A stretch of 64,000 nt of DNA from Armatimonadota bacterium (GCA_025059775.1 JANXCW010000005.1:81823-145822), one strand, 5' to 3'. Shown: positions 32,959 to 41,860, numbered from the stretch's first letter. Notes: generated by a model not told the origin, from the sequence alone. Numbers and translations are program-made.

Positions 32959-33963
32959 GTGGACCTCAGTGCAAGACCCTGGGGGTGCAGGCACCTGGCG
33001 CTTGGAACCCTGATCGCTTACCTGGGGCTGAGCCTCGGGGCGGGGGTCGCTCTGGGCTCTGTCCGGGTGCCCTTCGGAGCCGCGGTGCGGGCTCTCCTTC
33101 AGGGGCCGGAGGGTGTTGCCCCGGAGGTGTACGCCATCGTCGTGGAGCTTCGGGTTCCCCGGGTCCTGCTGGCGGCTGCGGTGGGGGGGGCTCTGGCCTC
33201 CAGCGGCGCCACCTACCAGGCCCTCTTCCGGAACGAGCTGGCGGATCCCTACGTGATCGGGGTCAGCGCGGGCGCCGCCCTCGGAGCCGTGGCCGCGCTC
33301 TCCGCGGGGGCGGGCGGTCCCACCGTGCCGGTCACCGCGTTCCTGGGAGCTCTCGCTACGGTCGCCGTGGCCTTCCGCATTGCCCGTCGCGGCGGGGGGA
33401 TCCGCATGGAGGATCTGTTGCTGGCGGGCTTGGCCCTCAGTGCCCTCCTGACCGCGGCCACTTCCCTCCTCCTGCTCTCCTCCGGCACCCCGCAGCAGGC
33501 CCTGACCTGGCTTCTGGGCGGGTTCGGCGGGCGGGGTTGGCTCCACCTGGGCCACGTCCTTCCTTTCCTGATCTTGGGGTACGTTCTGGTCCAGGCCCGG
33601 TGGCGGGAGCTGAACCTGCTGCTCCTATCCGAGGAAGAGGCGCGGGCCCTGGGTGTGGACGTCACCCGCGCCCGGCGGTGGCTGGTGGGAGGAGCTACCC
33701 TCATGAGCGCGGCCTCGGCGTCCGTCGCGGGCCTCATCGGGTTCGTGGGGCTTCTGGTTCCGCACCTGGTGCGGCGTCTCATGGGCCCGGACCACCGGTT
33801 TGTGCTCCCAGGCTCGGCCTTGGCGGGGGCCGCGCTACTGGTGGATGCGGACCTCGTTGCCCGCACCGCCGCATCCCCCACGGAGATCCCCGTGGGTGTG
33901 ATCACGGCCTTCCTCGGGGTTCCGTTCTTCCTGTGGTTACTGCGGCGGGGGATCGATGGATAA
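32959..33963 (+). CDS. FecCD/BtuC-type ABC transporter permease (orphan)
   Basis: This membrane protein of about 334 residues and eight to ten transmembrane helices is of the iron-siderophore/vitamin B12 permease family: VELRVPRVLLAAAVGGALASSGATYQALFRNELADPYVIGVSAGAALGA, ALGVDVTRARRWLVGGATLMSAASASVAGLIGFVGLLVPHLVRRLMGPDHR. GTG 32959 has CGGAG seven bases upstream; an in-frame ATG at 32935 inside folP is the alternative. No ATP-binding or substrate-binding gene lies beside it, which is unusual for this family. Substrate (ferric siderophore, haem or corrinoid) is unknown. Confidence 0.83.
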   Translation: MDLSARPWGCRHLALGTLIAYLGLSLGAGVALGSVRVPFGAAVRALLQGPEGVAPEVYAIVVELRVPRVLLAAAVGGALASSGATYQALFRNELADPYVIGVSAGAALGAVAALSAGAGGPTVPVTAFLGALATVAVAFRIARRGGGIRMEDLLLAGLALSALLTAATSLLLLSSGTPQQALTWLLGGFGGRGWLHLGHVLPFLILGYVLVQARWRELNLLLLSEEEARALGVDVTRARRWLVGGATLMSAASASVAGLIGFVGLLVPHLVRRLMGPDHRFVLPGSALAGAALLVDADLVARTAASPTEIPVGVITAFLGVPFFLWLLRRGIDG

Positions 33964-33965
33964 CC

Positions 33966-34039
33966 TGGAGGCGACGGCCGGATTCGAACCGGCGGTCGGG
34001 GTTTTGCAGACCCCTGCCTTGCCTCTTGGCTACGTCGCC
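33966..34039 (-). tRNA. tRNA-Cys (GCA)
   Basis: The cloverleaf folds on the minus strand: acceptor GGCGACG pairs with CGTCGCC, the anticodon stem GGGGT/ACCCC encloses loop CTGCAAA with anticodon GCA at 34005-34007, and the T-arm is GCCGG-TTCGAAT-CCGGC. Discriminator base U and an encoded CCA (33966-33968) are present. It lies just beyond the permease stop. Confidence 0.93.
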
Positions 34040-34046
34040 TCGATCC

Positions 34047-34121
34047 TGGAGCGGGCGACGGGATTTGAACCCGCGACCTTCGGCATGGCAAGCCGACGCT
34101 CTACCGCTGAGCTACACCCGC
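34047..34121 (-). tRNA. tRNA-Gly (GCC)
   Basis: The minus-strand cloverleaf has acceptor GCGGGTG/CGCCCGC, D-arm GCTCAGCGGTAGAGC, anticodon stem TCGGC/GCCGA with loop TTGCCAT (anticodon GCC), and T-arm GCGGG-TTCAAAT-CCCGT. CCA is encoded at 34047-34049. It is eight bases from tRNA-Cys and probably shares its transcript. Confidence 0.93.
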
Positions 34122-34188
34122 GCTCTCTACATCCTACATTCCCCATTATAGGGTTGTGGCCCATGTCCCCGCAACGGTAGAGTCAGGG

Positions 34189-34277
34189 GGGCGGGTGGCG
34201 AAACCGGCAAACGCGGCGGACTTAAACTCCGCTGGACCGGAGGGTCCTTGTGGGTTCAAATCCCACCCCGCCCACCA
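34189..34277 (+). tRNA. tRNA-Leu (UAA)
   Basis: Acceptor GGGCGGG pairs with CCCGCCC, anticodon stem GCGGA/TCCGC encloses CTTAAAC (anticodon TAA at 34223-34225), a long class II variable arm (TGGACCGGAGGGTCC) follows, and the T-arm is GTGGG-TTCAAAT-CCCAC. Discriminator A and CCA are encoded at the 3' end. It is transcribed opposite to the Cys and Gly tRNAs. Confidence 0.93.
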
Positions 34278-34302
34278 GGAACCCGACCCTCAGACACCGG
34301 AG

Positions 34303-35310
34303 TTACTTCCGGACATAGGGCCGGCCCACGGTGCTGGGGAAGCGCCTGCGGCCGATGACCGCCGCCACCACAGCCAGGGTCAGGGCATACGGGATCATGG
34401 ACACGAAGTAGAACGGTACCCGCTCTTTCACCCCTGGAGTCACCGCCACCGCACTGGCGAACCCGTCCGCAAGCCCGAACAGCAGGGCGGCTCCCAGCGC
34501 CATCAGCGGCTCCAGTCCCGCAAACACCACGCATGCGAGGGCGATGAAGCCTCTGCCCGCGGAGATCTCCTTCACCAGGGCTCCGAACCAACTGAGGGGC
34601 AGAAAAGCCCCTCCCAGCCCTGCCAGGGCCCCTCCCACCGTGGCGGTCAGAAGCCGCAGACGGTCCACCCGCAGGCCAGCCACGTCCACCGCCTCGGGCC
34701 GTTCCCCGGCCGCGCGGATGCGAAAGCCCAGCACGGTGCGGTGGAGCAGCAGGTGCGCCAGTACCGCCGCTGCAACCGCGCCCAGAGTCACGGGGCTCAC
34801 CTGGCCTATGGGCGTGCGCAGCCGTGGCACCATGAGCTCGTTGGGGAACACATGGACACCCGGAAACGCCCACAGGCTGATGAGCAGGAACGGCACGAAG
34901 CCGAGGGCGAACACGTTCAGACCGATCCCCGCGATGATCTGATCCGCCCTTCCGTACACGCTCACCGCGCCCAGTCCCAGACCCAGGAGTGCCCCGGCCA
35001 TCATCCCTCCCAGCAGGCCCACATACCCGCTCCGGCCCAGCTCCGCGAACCACACGCCCGCCGTGGCGGTGATCAGGAAGATGGCCTCCAGCCCAATGTT
35101 CACGAGGCCTGCCTTCTCGTTGAGGCACTCCCCCACCGCGGCCAGCGCGAGAGGTGTCATCGCCAGTAGCCCCGTCTCCAGCAGGGAAACCGGAGAAAGC
35201 CCCACCCGTCCCAGCAGAGGCACCACGGCGGCTGCCAGCAGAACCCCTGCCGCCCACCCAAGCCACCTGCGACCCCTCACCGGATAAGCCTCCCGCGTAC
35301 CAGGTTCCAC
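34303..35310 (-). CDS. Nucleoside-type ABC transporter permease (NupQ/YufQ family)
   Basis: This 335-residue membrane protein of the BPD_transp_2 family has the YufQ-type features TPLALAAVGECLNEKAGLVNIGLEAIFLI, GRADQIIAGIGLNVFALG and ISAGRGFIALACVVFAGLEPLMALGAALLFG. It is the second channel subunit of the BMP-family nucleoside importer. The start overlaps the other permease by 34 bp, indicating tight coupling. About ten hydrophobic segments are visible. Confidence 0.85.
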   Translation of the reverse strand: MEPGTREAYPVRGRRWLGWAAGVLLAAAVVPLLGRVGLSPVSLLETGLLAMTPLALAAVGECLNEKAGLVNIGLEAIFLITATAGVWFAELGRSGYVGLLGGMMAGALLGLGLGAVSVYGRADQIIAGIGLNVFALGFVPFLLISLWAFPGVHVFPNELMVPRLRTPIGQVSPVTLGAVAAAVLAHLLLHRTVLGFRIRAAGERPEAVDVAGLRVDRLRLLTATVGGALAGLGGAFLPLSWFGALVKEISAGRGFIALACVVFAGLEPLMALGAALLFGLADGFASAVAVTPGVKERVPFYFVSMIPYALTLAVVAAVIGRRRFPSTVGRPYVRK

Positions 35311-36317
35311 AGCTCGGGGACGGCCATGGCGAACACCACGATGCCGTTGAGGGCCCGCACCAGCTCACTCAGCACCCCCACCTCGTACTCCATGAGGCGA
35401 CCACCCTGGGTGAGGGCGCCGAACAGGATCGCGGCCAGCACCGCGCCCAAGGGATGGTTGCGGCCCACCAGCGCCACCCCGATGCCGTCGAAGCCCAGGG
35501 TGGCCACGTTGCCCAGGGTGGCGTACAGGGACCATGCGGGGGGACGGCCGATGACCTGGCTCGCACCCGCGAGACCCGCGGCCGTTCCCCCGATGGCGAG
35601 GCTCAGCACCACCACCCGCTCGGGCCGCACGCCCGCGTACCGTGCCGCGTCCGGATTCTCCCCCGCGAGCCGCAGCTCGTACCCCATCCGGGTGCCCCAC
35701 AGGACCGCGTATACCAGGAGAGCAAATCCCACGGCCACGAACAGCACCGCGGTGAGGGTGCTCTCCTCGCTCAACACGGGGTAGCGGGCGGTAGGGAGCG
35801 CAGGGATGGTGCGCTCCGCGCGGCCGGGTTCCGCTAGGAAGTGGATCGCTAGGTACATGGAGAGGTACAGGGCGATCCAGTTGCACATGATGGTGGAGAT
35901 CACCTCGTGCACCCCTCGCCACGCCTTGAGCACCGCGGGAACAAGGGCCCACAGGGCCCCTGCGGTCATGCCCGCCAAGGTGGCCATAAGCAGGTGCACA
36001 CCCGGCGGCAGGGGGAGGCTGCCGGCCACGAAGGCAGCGCCTACGGCACCCAGATACACCTGTCCCTCGGCCCCAATGTTGAACAGCCCTGCGCGTACCC
36101 CTACCGCGAAGGTGAGGGCGGTGAGCAAAAGGGGTGTGGCGAAGGCCAGGGTCTCCAGCAGGTCCTCCCGGCTGCCGAAGGCGCCCACCAGCAAAGCCCG
36201 ATAGACCGCCAGGGGGGAGTGCCCGAACGCCCAGACGAGAACACCCCCGGCCATGAATCCCAGAAAAACCGCGGCCAGGGATTCAGCGAGGGGACGGAGC
36301 CCGCGCGGTATCCGCAT
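35277..36317 (-). CDS. Nucleoside-type ABC transporter permease (NupP/YufP family)
   Basis: This 346-residue polytopic protein is of the YufP type: LLTALTFAVGVRAGLFNIGAEGQVYLGAVGAAFVAG, WRGVHEVISTIMCNWIALYLSMYLA, TRMGYELRLAGENPDAARYAGVRPERVVVLSLAIGGTAAGLAGA and FDGIGVALVGRNHPLGAVLAAILFG. It pairs with the YufQ-type permease and the double-domain ATPase; the gene overlaps the ATPase stop by 35 bp. Together with deoC and nucleoside hydrolase next door, it points to purine or pyrimidine nucleoside uptake. Confidence 0.86.
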   Translation of the reverse strand: MRIPRGLRPLAESLAAVFLGFMAGGVLVWAFGHSPLAVYRALLVGAFGSREDLLETLAFATPLLLTALTFAVGVRAGLFNIGAEGQVYLGAVGAAFVAGSLPLPPGVHLLMATLAGMTAGALWALVPAVLKAWRGVHEVISTIMCNWIALYLSMYLAIHFLAEPGRAERTIPALPTARYPVLSEESTLTAVLFVAVGFALLVYAVLWGTRMGYELRLAGENPDAARYAGVRPERVVVLSLAIGGTAAGLAGASQVIGRPPAWSLYATLGNVATLGFDGIGVALVGRNHPLGAVLAAILFGALTQGGRLMEYEVGVLSELVRALNGIVVFAMAVPELWNLVRGRLIR

Positions 36318-37851
36318 CAGGATCCGCCTGTACGACTCCTCCCATCAGGAGTCCGATGGCCTCCCGGGAGAAGGCTTCAGTGGGACCCACCCCGAGGAGC
36401 CTCCCCTCGTACAGCACCCCGAGGCGATCGCTGAGCTCCAGGACCTCGTCCAGGTCCGCGGACACCAGCAGCACCGCTCGTCCTGCGTCGCGCATCTGGA
36501 CCAAGAGCTCCCGGATGTACCCGGTGGAGGCCACGTCCAGCCCCCGGGTGGGATGCATGGCCACCACCAGTCTTGGCTCCTTGCTGAGTTCCCGTCCTAC
36601 CAGCAGGCGCTGTTGGTTGCCGCCGCTCAGACTGCGGACCGGAGTGGCGAGATCCGGGGCCACCACGTGAAAGCGTCGCACCAGCTCCTGGGCGTGACGG
36701 AGGATGGCGGAGCGGTTCAGTCGTCCCAGGAAGCCGGCAAATCGGGGTTCCCGCTGCCGGCCCAGGATGCTGTTCTCCACGAGATCGAAGCCCAGGGCGA
36801 GTCCGAACCGCGCCCGATCCTCCGGCACGTGCGCAAGCCCCAGGCGGTACAGGGCGAGGGGATCCTGACGGGGAATTTCCTGGTCTGCCAGCCGGATTTC
36901 CCCTGCCTCCACAGGCCGCAGCCCCGTGAGGGCCTGCACCAGCTCGCTCTGGCCATTCCCTTCCACCCCGGCGATGCCGAAGATCTCGCCCTCCCGTACC
37001 TCGAAGGACAGATCGTGCACCGCCACCCGACCCTGGTCATTGCGGACCCGTAATCCCCTCACCACGAGCACGGGCCTGCCGGGGGCTCTGGGCGTGCGCC
37101 GCACGTGGGAGGCGGTCGGTTGACCGACCATCAGCTCCGCCAGCTTCTCCGGAGTTGCCCCGAGCGTGGGGAGTTCCCCGGCCACCACCCCCTGGCGGAG
37201 CACCACCACCCGGTCGGTGAGCTCCAACACCTCCCGAAGCTTGTGGGTGATGAGCACGATGGCCGTTCCACCCTCCCGCAGCCTGCGCAGGAACCGGAAG
37301 AGCTCCTCCACCTCTCCGGGCGTGAGGGCGGAGGTGGGCTCGTCCAGGATCAACACGGAGGTACCGCGGTACAGGGCCTTGCAGATCTCCACCCGCTGCT
37401 GCACGCCGATGGGGAGGGACTCCACGGGAACGTCCAGGGGAAGGCTCAGCCCGGTTTCCTCCAGCAGCCGTTCGATCCGTTCCCGGGCCACCTCCTCGGG
37501 GGGCGGGCGGAAAATTCCCACTCCCTCCTGGCCCAACAGGACGTTTTGCAGGGCGGTGAAGGGCGGGACCAGGGTGAACGCCTGGTGCACCATGCCGATG
37601 CCGTACCGGAGAGCGTCCTTGGGGTTGCGGAACTGCACGGCCCGGCCGTCCACCAGGATTTCCCCTCGGGTGGGCCGCAGCAGCCCCGAGAGGATTTTCA
37701 TGAGGGTGGTCTTGCCCGCTCCGTTCTCCCCCAGCAGGCCCACGATCTCCCCCGCGTGGAGCTGAAAGTCCACACCCCTCAGGGCCGTGGTCCCATCCGG
37801 GTATACCTTGTGGATCCCACGCATCCAGACGCACGGGGTGCCGCTGCCCAC
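36283..37851 (-). CDS. Nucleoside-type ABC transporter ATP-binding protein (two ABC domains, NupO/YufO family)
   Basis: This 522-residue protein contains two ABC cassettes. Domain 1 has a full Walker A (GENGAGKTTLMKILSG) and Walker B (VLILDEPTSALTP) with signature PIGVQQRVEICKAL. Domain 2 has the usual degenerate Walker A of this family (GVEGNGQSELVQALTG, no lysine) with the intact signature SLSGGNQQRLLVGREL. It energises import by the two permeases. It lies 24 bases downstream of the binding-protein stop. The sugar importers RbsA/XylG share this architecture, but the permease pair and BMP protein favour nucleosides. Confidence 0.87.
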   Translation of the reverse strand: MGSGTPCVWMRGIHKVYPDGTTALRGVDFQLHAGEIVGLLGENGAGKTTLMKILSGLLRPTRGEILVDGRAVQFRNPKDALRYGIGMVHQAFTLVPPFTALQNVLLGQEGVGIFRPPPEEVARERIERLLEETGLSLPLDVPVESLPIGVQQRVEICKALYRGTSVLILDEPTSALTPGEVEELFRFLRRLREGGTAIVLITHKLREVLELTDRVVVLRQGVVAGELPTLGATPEKLAELMVGQPTASHVRRTPRAPGRPVLVVRGLRVRNDQGRVAVHDLSFEVREGEIFGIAGVEGNGQSELVQALTGLRPVEAGEIRLADQEIPRQDPLALYRLGLAHVPEDRARFGLALGFDLVENSILGRQREPRFAGFLGRLNRSAILRHAQELVRRFHVVAPDLATPVRSLSGGNQQRLLVGRELSKEPRLVVAMHPTRGLDVASTGYIRELLVQMRDAGRAVLLVSADLDEVLELSDRLGVLYEGRLLGVGPTEAFSREAIGLLMGGVVQADPDADTARAPSPR

Positions 37852-37875
37852 GGGCTTCTCCCAGCCGTACGGAGA

Positions 37876-39195
37876 CTACGGTTGGAACGGACGGTGCGCC
37901 ATCGCGGGCCACCTGTCCGGTCGGGATCCCAGCTCGCCCCGCCACCGCTCGATGTCCGGTTTGGTGACCACCATGGGCACAGTGACCTGAGCTTCCCGGA
38001 TCTTCTTCTCCAGCTCCGCCACCGCGTCCCATACCCACCGGGGCTGCGCATTCCGCATGGTCTTGACCTTGGACTTGATCTCCGCGGGCGGGGCGGGGAG
38101 CACCTTCTTGCGGGTCATGCGCTCCGCCTGCAGCCCCATGCGGATGAACTCATCCAGATCCTCCAGGGTGCTCACGGAGATGCCCTCCGCGAGCTGGCCC
38201 GCGATGCGGGTTCCGATCCCAAGAGTTACCACCCCCTGGGTCCGGTGCACCAGGTCCCGGAACTGTCCGTCCCGGACCCACCGGGTGGTGTAGTACACAC
38301 CGCGGTCCACCCGCTTCATCATGCTGGCGATCACGAAGCCGGGGTTAATCCAGTCCTGGTTGGCGTCCACCCCGATCCAGAAAGGAGGACCCATGCGCAG
38401 CCTCTGGGCCTGCGCGATCTCCTGCACCGCCTGATTGATGCCCAGTCCGAGAGGCCCCGCGATGTTGAAGACCGCCACCGCATTCTTCGCGTACATGGCC
38501 TTGGCAGCGGCGTAGCCCTTGGGGATATCGCTGAAGGTCCCCGTGTACGTCCACAGCACGAAGTCCTTGCGGTAGGAGAAGGCCTTCTCGGGCCGGTTCT
38601 TCGCCAGCCACTCCGTGGCCCAGCGGGCACCCCACTTGTACCCGATCTCGAACTTCCACAGGACCGGAATCTCGATGCCGAACACGCCCCCGATGTGGGG
38701 CCTGGCATACTGAGCCGCCAGGAGCGCCCCCAGGGCACCCACCAGGGCGCTTCCCTTGTGCTCCTCGTACACCACGTCCATGAGGTTGGGGAGGGGGTAC
38801 TGGGCGGGGAATTTCTGCTTCACGATGGTCTGTGCGAAGGTGTCAATCCCCACGAAGTTCTTGTCCGGGAACCGACGTGCCACCTGGGCGAGGGCATCGC
38901 TCAGGAGGAATCCCACCCCCACGACGAGCCGCACGTTGGGATCCCTGGCCGCCCGGGTGAGGTTGGGGACGTAGTCTGCCTCCACCTTGCTCACCAGCTC
39001 CACCATGCGGACCCCGAAGTCCCGCTCCGCGTCCTCGCCCCCCTTGAAGGCCATGTCGTTGAAGCTCAGGTCCCCTCGGCCGCCCACGTCTGAGACCACC
39101 GCGATCTTGAAGGGCCCCGGGGCCGCATCCGTACCGGCGCCATGGGCCATCAGGGCCGCAGCCACCGCCAGCGCCAAAACGATCCTGGACCACAT
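37876..39195 (-). CDS. BMP-family ABC transporter substrate-binding protein
   Basis: This 439-residue protein begins with a signal peptide (MWSRIVLALAVAAALMAHGAG) and then the BMP/PnrA fold: FKIAVVSDVGGRGDLSFNDMAFKGGEDAERDFGV, VRLVVGVGFLLSDALAQVARRFPDKNFVGIDTF, HKGSALVGALGALLA and IGGVFGIEIPVLWKFEIGYKWGA. No lipobox cysteine is seen, so a secreted protein is more likely than a lipoprotein. It is longer than typical PnrA (about 330-350), with an extended C-terminal region. ATG 39195 follows GGAGGGAGAAC. Family members bind purine nucleosides, consistent with the nucleoside hydrolase and deoC across the gap. Confidence 0.84.
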   Translation of the reverse strand: MWSRIVLALAVAAALMAHGAGTDAAPGPFKIAVVSDVGGRGDLSFNDMAFKGGEDAERDFGVRMVELVSKVEADYVPNLTRAARDPNVRLVVGVGFLLSDALAQVARRFPDKNFVGIDTFAQTIVKQKFPAQYPLPNLMDVVYEEHKGSALVGALGALLAAQYARPHIGGVFGIEIPVLWKFEIGYKWGARWATEWLAKNRPEKAFSYRKDFVLWTYTGTFSDIPKGYAAAKAMYAKNAVAVFNIAGPLGLGINQAVQEIAQAQRLRMGPPFWIGVDANQDWINPGFVIASMMKRVDRGVYYTTRWVRDGQFRDLVHRTQGVVTLGIGTRIAGQLAEGISVSTLEDLDEFIRMGLQAERMTRKKVLPAPPAEIKSKVKTMRNAQPRWVWDAVAELEKKIREAQVTVPMVVTKPDIERWRGELGSRPDRWPAMAHRPFQP

Positions 39196-39301
39196 GTTCT
39201 CCCTCCGTGCCGCGTGATGCCGGCCCACAGGCCGCCCCGCTAGAGCTACGGCATCCAGGCCCGGGCGTCCTGCTGTGGGAGGAACCCTCCTCTCCCGCGG
39301 A

Positions 39302-39330
39302 TTGACCCGGGTCTCCCCAGGGCCGAGAAT
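39302..39330 (+). promoter_or_regulatory. Candidate deoC promoter
   Basis: TTGACC (39302-39307) and GAGAAT (39325-39330) are separated by 17 bp, 17 bases before the deoC start codon. The -35 is near consensus, the -10 weaker. GGAGG follows at 39336-39340. Confidence 0.4.
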
Positions 39331-39347
39331 GGGCTGGAGGGAGCCCG

Positions 39348-40025
39348 GTGGGTCTGCTCTCCCGAACCGAGCTCGCGCGGCGCATTGACCATACGCTGCT
39401 GAGGCCCGACGCCACGCCCGCGGACGTGGAGCGCGTGTGTCGGGAAGCCCTTGAGTGGCGCTTCGCCGCGGTGGTGGTCAACCCCCTCTACCTCCCGCAG
39501 GTGGCCCGGTTCCTTGCGGGATCGCCCATCGCTCCGTGTGCGGTGATCGATTTCCCCCTGGGCGCTGGGACGCGGGAGGATCGGCGAACCCAGGCGGAGC
39601 ATGCGCTGGCCGCGGGGGCACGGGAGCTCGACGTGGTCCAGCCCGTGGGCCTCCTCAAGGCTGGACTGGACGACCTGGTCCTGGAGCAGCTGGGCGCGGT
39701 GGTGGAGCCCGCACGACGGGCAGGCGCCCTGGTGAAGGTGATCCTGGAGACTGCCCTCCTGACCCCTGAGGAGACCGTCCGCTCCTGCCGCTTGGCGGTG
39801 GAAGTGGGCGCACACTTCGTCAAGACCTCCACGGGGTTTGGCGTACCCGGTGCCACGGAGGAGGTAGTTTCCCGCATCCGGGCCGCGGTAGGACCCCGGA
39901 TAGGTGTCAAAGCCGCGGGAGGCATCCGCGACTACGCCAGCGCCTGCCGGATGCTCGTAGCGGGTGCAGACCGCATCGGGACCAGCCGCGGGGTGGAGGT
40001 GGTGCGGGGGGCGCCGGAGCCGTAG
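39348..40025 (+). CDS. deoC: Deoxyribose-phosphate aldolase
   Basis: This 225-residue class I aldolase has IDHTLLRPDATPADV at the N-terminus, the Schiff-base lysine in FVKTSTGFG and the second lysine in GVKAAGGIRDYASA. It splits 2-deoxyribose 5-phosphate to acetaldehyde and glyceraldehyde 3-phosphate, ending deoxynucleoside breakdown. Length matches the family. It starts at GTG 39348, seven bases after GGAGG. It is transcribed away from the BMP-type importer, forming a divergent nucleoside-use module with the hydrolase at 40220. Confidence 0.9.
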   Translation: MGLLSRTELARRIDHTLLRPDATPADVERVCREALEWRFAAVVVNPLYLPQVARFLAGSPIAPCAVIDFPLGAGTREDRRTQAEHALAAGARELDVVQPVGLLKAGLDDLVLEQLGAVVEPARRAGALVKVILETALLTPEETVRSCRLAVEVGAHFVKTSTGFGVPGATEEVVSRIRAAVGPRIGVKAAGGIRDYASACRMLVAGADRIGTSRGVEVVRGAPEP

Positions 40026-40075
40026 GCCGGTGCACCCTGAGATAGACTCCTCCGGACCTGCCCCAGTCCCCTCCC

Positions 40076-40103
40076 TTGCCAGGTGCGGATCCGGATCTAG
40101 AAT
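40076..40103 (+). promoter_or_regulatory. Candidate promoter upstream of the nucleoside hydrolase gene
   Basis: TTGCCA (40076-40081) and TAGAAT (40098-40103) have a 16-bp spacer. This leaves a leader of about 110 nt that includes a GTTGC...GCAAC inverted repeat and no open frame I can support. The histidine genes downstream might also be read from here. Confidence 0.4.
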
Positions 40104-40219
40104 GGTGGAAGTGCCGGTTGCCGACGGGGGCGTGCGAGCGCAACGCGGAGGGGGTTTCGGGCAAGGCCATCGGGACTGTTGCGACCTTCGCAGGTTTCTT
40201 TGGAGCTTGAGGTGGATCC

Positions 40220-41233
40220 ATGCGTCGCCTACTCGTGGACAGCGATGGAACGGCAGACGACCTTCTCGCACTGCTCATCGCGGCCCGGATTCCCGAGGTG
40301 GACGTGGTGGCGATCACCGCGGTGGGGGGCGCGGTTCGGGTGTCCCAGGCCGCGGAGAACCTGCTCTACGGCTCCGAGCTCGCAGGGCTCCATCGGACCG
40401 CGGTCTACTCCGGATGCGAGGGGCCGCTTGTCCGACCGCCCACGCCCTTTGAAGCCATGTACGGCCGTACAGGACTGGGAACCTTTACTCCCCCGAAACC
40501 GAAGGGAAGACCGGAAGGCCCCCACGCGGTGGACGCCATCCTGTCCCTGGCACGACACTACCGGCGCGACCTCCACGTGGTGTGCCTGGGACCCCTCACC
40601 AACCTGGCGGCCGCCCTCATTCAGTCCCCTCGACTGGGAGACGCTCTTGGTCAGGTGTACGTATACGGAGGAGCCCTCCAGGACGGGAACATCACCCCCG
40701 CGGCCGAGTACAACTTCTACGCGGACCCAGAAGCCGCGGCCCTGGTGCTTCGGAGTGGCCTGCCCCTGACCCTGGTCCCCTGGGACACCGCCCGGGCGGC
40801 GCTCGCCATGCGGCCCCAGGACATCCACCGCATCCGGGCGAGCGGTACCCGGGAAGGTAGGTTCTTCCTGGAGGCCACCCGTTCCATGGCGGAGTATTGC
40901 CGGCGTACCCTGCGCCTGCCGGGGTCCGTGCTGGGGGCGGTGGTGGCCATGGTCGTGGCCGTGGATCCCGCGGTGGTTCGAGAGGAGGTTCAGATCCGGG
41001 TGGATGTGGAAGCGCGGGGGGAGCTTACCCGGGGAGCCTTGGTCTCCGATCCCGCGGGCCTGAGCCGCCAACCGGCCAACGTGCGTCTGGTGCGCGCCTG
41101 CGATGGGGATCGAATCCGGGAGCATCTCTTCTCGGCCATGGGGGCTCCGCCTGTTCCAGAGGCCGGGGAGGAACTCCCTGCGGAGGCGGTGGAGCCTTCT
41201 TCGGAACCCTCCACGGACTCCTCACCCGCGTGA
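40220..41233 (+). CDS. Nucleoside hydrolase (IunH-type)
   Basis: This 337-residue protein is of the inosine-uridine-preferring nucleoside hydrolase family. The N-terminal calcium-binding aspartate motif is a variant, DSDGTADDLLAL, where the family usually has DTDxGxDDA. Other elements are VVAITAVGGAV, HVVCLGPLTNLAAAL, VYVYGGALQDGNITPAAEYNFYADPEAA and LVPWDTAR. It hydrolyses the N-glycosidic bond of ribonucleosides. ATG 40220 follows GCTTGAGGTGG. The last ~35 residues are rich in Glu, Pro and Ser and probably disordered. It sits near the nucleoside importer and deoC. Confidence 0.85.
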   Translation: MRRLLVDSDGTADDLLALLIAARIPEVDVVAITAVGGAVRVSQAAENLLYGSELAGLHRTAVYSGCEGPLVRPPTPFEAMYGRTGLGTFTPPKPKGRPEGPHAVDAILSLARHYRRDLHVVCLGPLTNLAAALIQSPRLGDALGQVYVYGGALQDGNITPAAEYNFYADPEAAALVLRSGLPLTLVPWDTARAALAMRPQDIHRIRASGTREGRFFLEATRSMAEYCRRTLRLPGSVLGAVVAMVVAVDPAVVREEVQIRVDVEARGELTRGALVSDPAGLSRQPANVRLVRACDGDRIREHLFSAMGAPPVPEAGEELPAEAVEPSSEPSTDSSPA

Positions 41234-41259
41234 GGCGGAGGAAGCAGAGGGGCGTACGG

Positions 41260-41850
41260 ATGGCATGGGTGTCCAGCATCCTACTGCTCACCCTCGGTTT
41301 GAGTACCGCGGCCGTGGCGAATCGGTTTCGGATGGACGCGCGCCTCGTAGTAGGGTTTGGGATCGGCGCAGGACTATTCCTGGTGCTCTCCGGAGCGAGC
41401 AGGGGTGTGACCTTCTTGGCCTCCGTGGTGTGGAGAGGTCCGGATGCCCTGGCCTCCTGGGTTTTCGTGGTCCTGAATGGTCTGCTCGCCCAGCTCTTCC
41501 AAACCACCGCGGCCCTGGTTCTCGGCGGCAGCAGGTCGGGAGGGGGAGCACTTCAGCTCGCGGAGCTGGGACTTCCCGACGGGCTGGAGGTGAGGCCTGC
41601 CGTCCTCGCTTCCCTCGGCCGGCTGGTGGCCGGAAGCGCGGTTACAGGACTCGGAGTGGGTCTGGTCGCGGAGGGACGGTGGGCCGGGGGTGTGGCGCTG
41701 ATCACGGGAGGCCGTGTGGCCCTGGACCTGGGTCCCCATCTCCTGCAGGGGCCCGACCGGATCGCGGGGATTACCTGGCTCTGGGCGGTGGTGCTGACTG
41801 GATGGCTCGTGGTGCGGATCCGTTCCGGCCCCCCGCGCGGGCCCCGTTGA
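41260..41850 (+). CDS. Hypothetical membrane protein upstream of the his operon
   Basis: This 196-residue protein has about four to five hydrophobic stretches (SSILLLTLGLSTAAVA, LVVGFGIGAGLFLVLSG, ASWVFVVLNGLLAQLFQTTAALVL, ITWLWAVVLTGWLVVRI) and no motif I recognise. ATG 41260 follows AGAGGGG; an in-frame GTG at 41230 overlapping the hydrolase stop would add ten basic residues. It ends ten bases before hisZ, so it is likely co-transcribed with the histidine genes, though a link to histidine synthesis is not suggested by the sequence. Confidence 0.65.
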   Translation: MAWVSSILLLTLGLSTAAVANRFRMDARLVVGFGIGAGLFLVLSGASRGVTFLASVVWRGPDALASWVFVVLNGLLAQLFQTTAALVLGGSRSGGGALQLAELGLPDGLEVRPAVLASLGRLVAGSAVTGLGVGLVAEGRWAGGVALITGGRVALDLGPHLLQGPDRIAGITWLWAVVLTGWLVVRIRSGPPRGPR

Positions 41851-41860
41851 GGCGAGAGGG

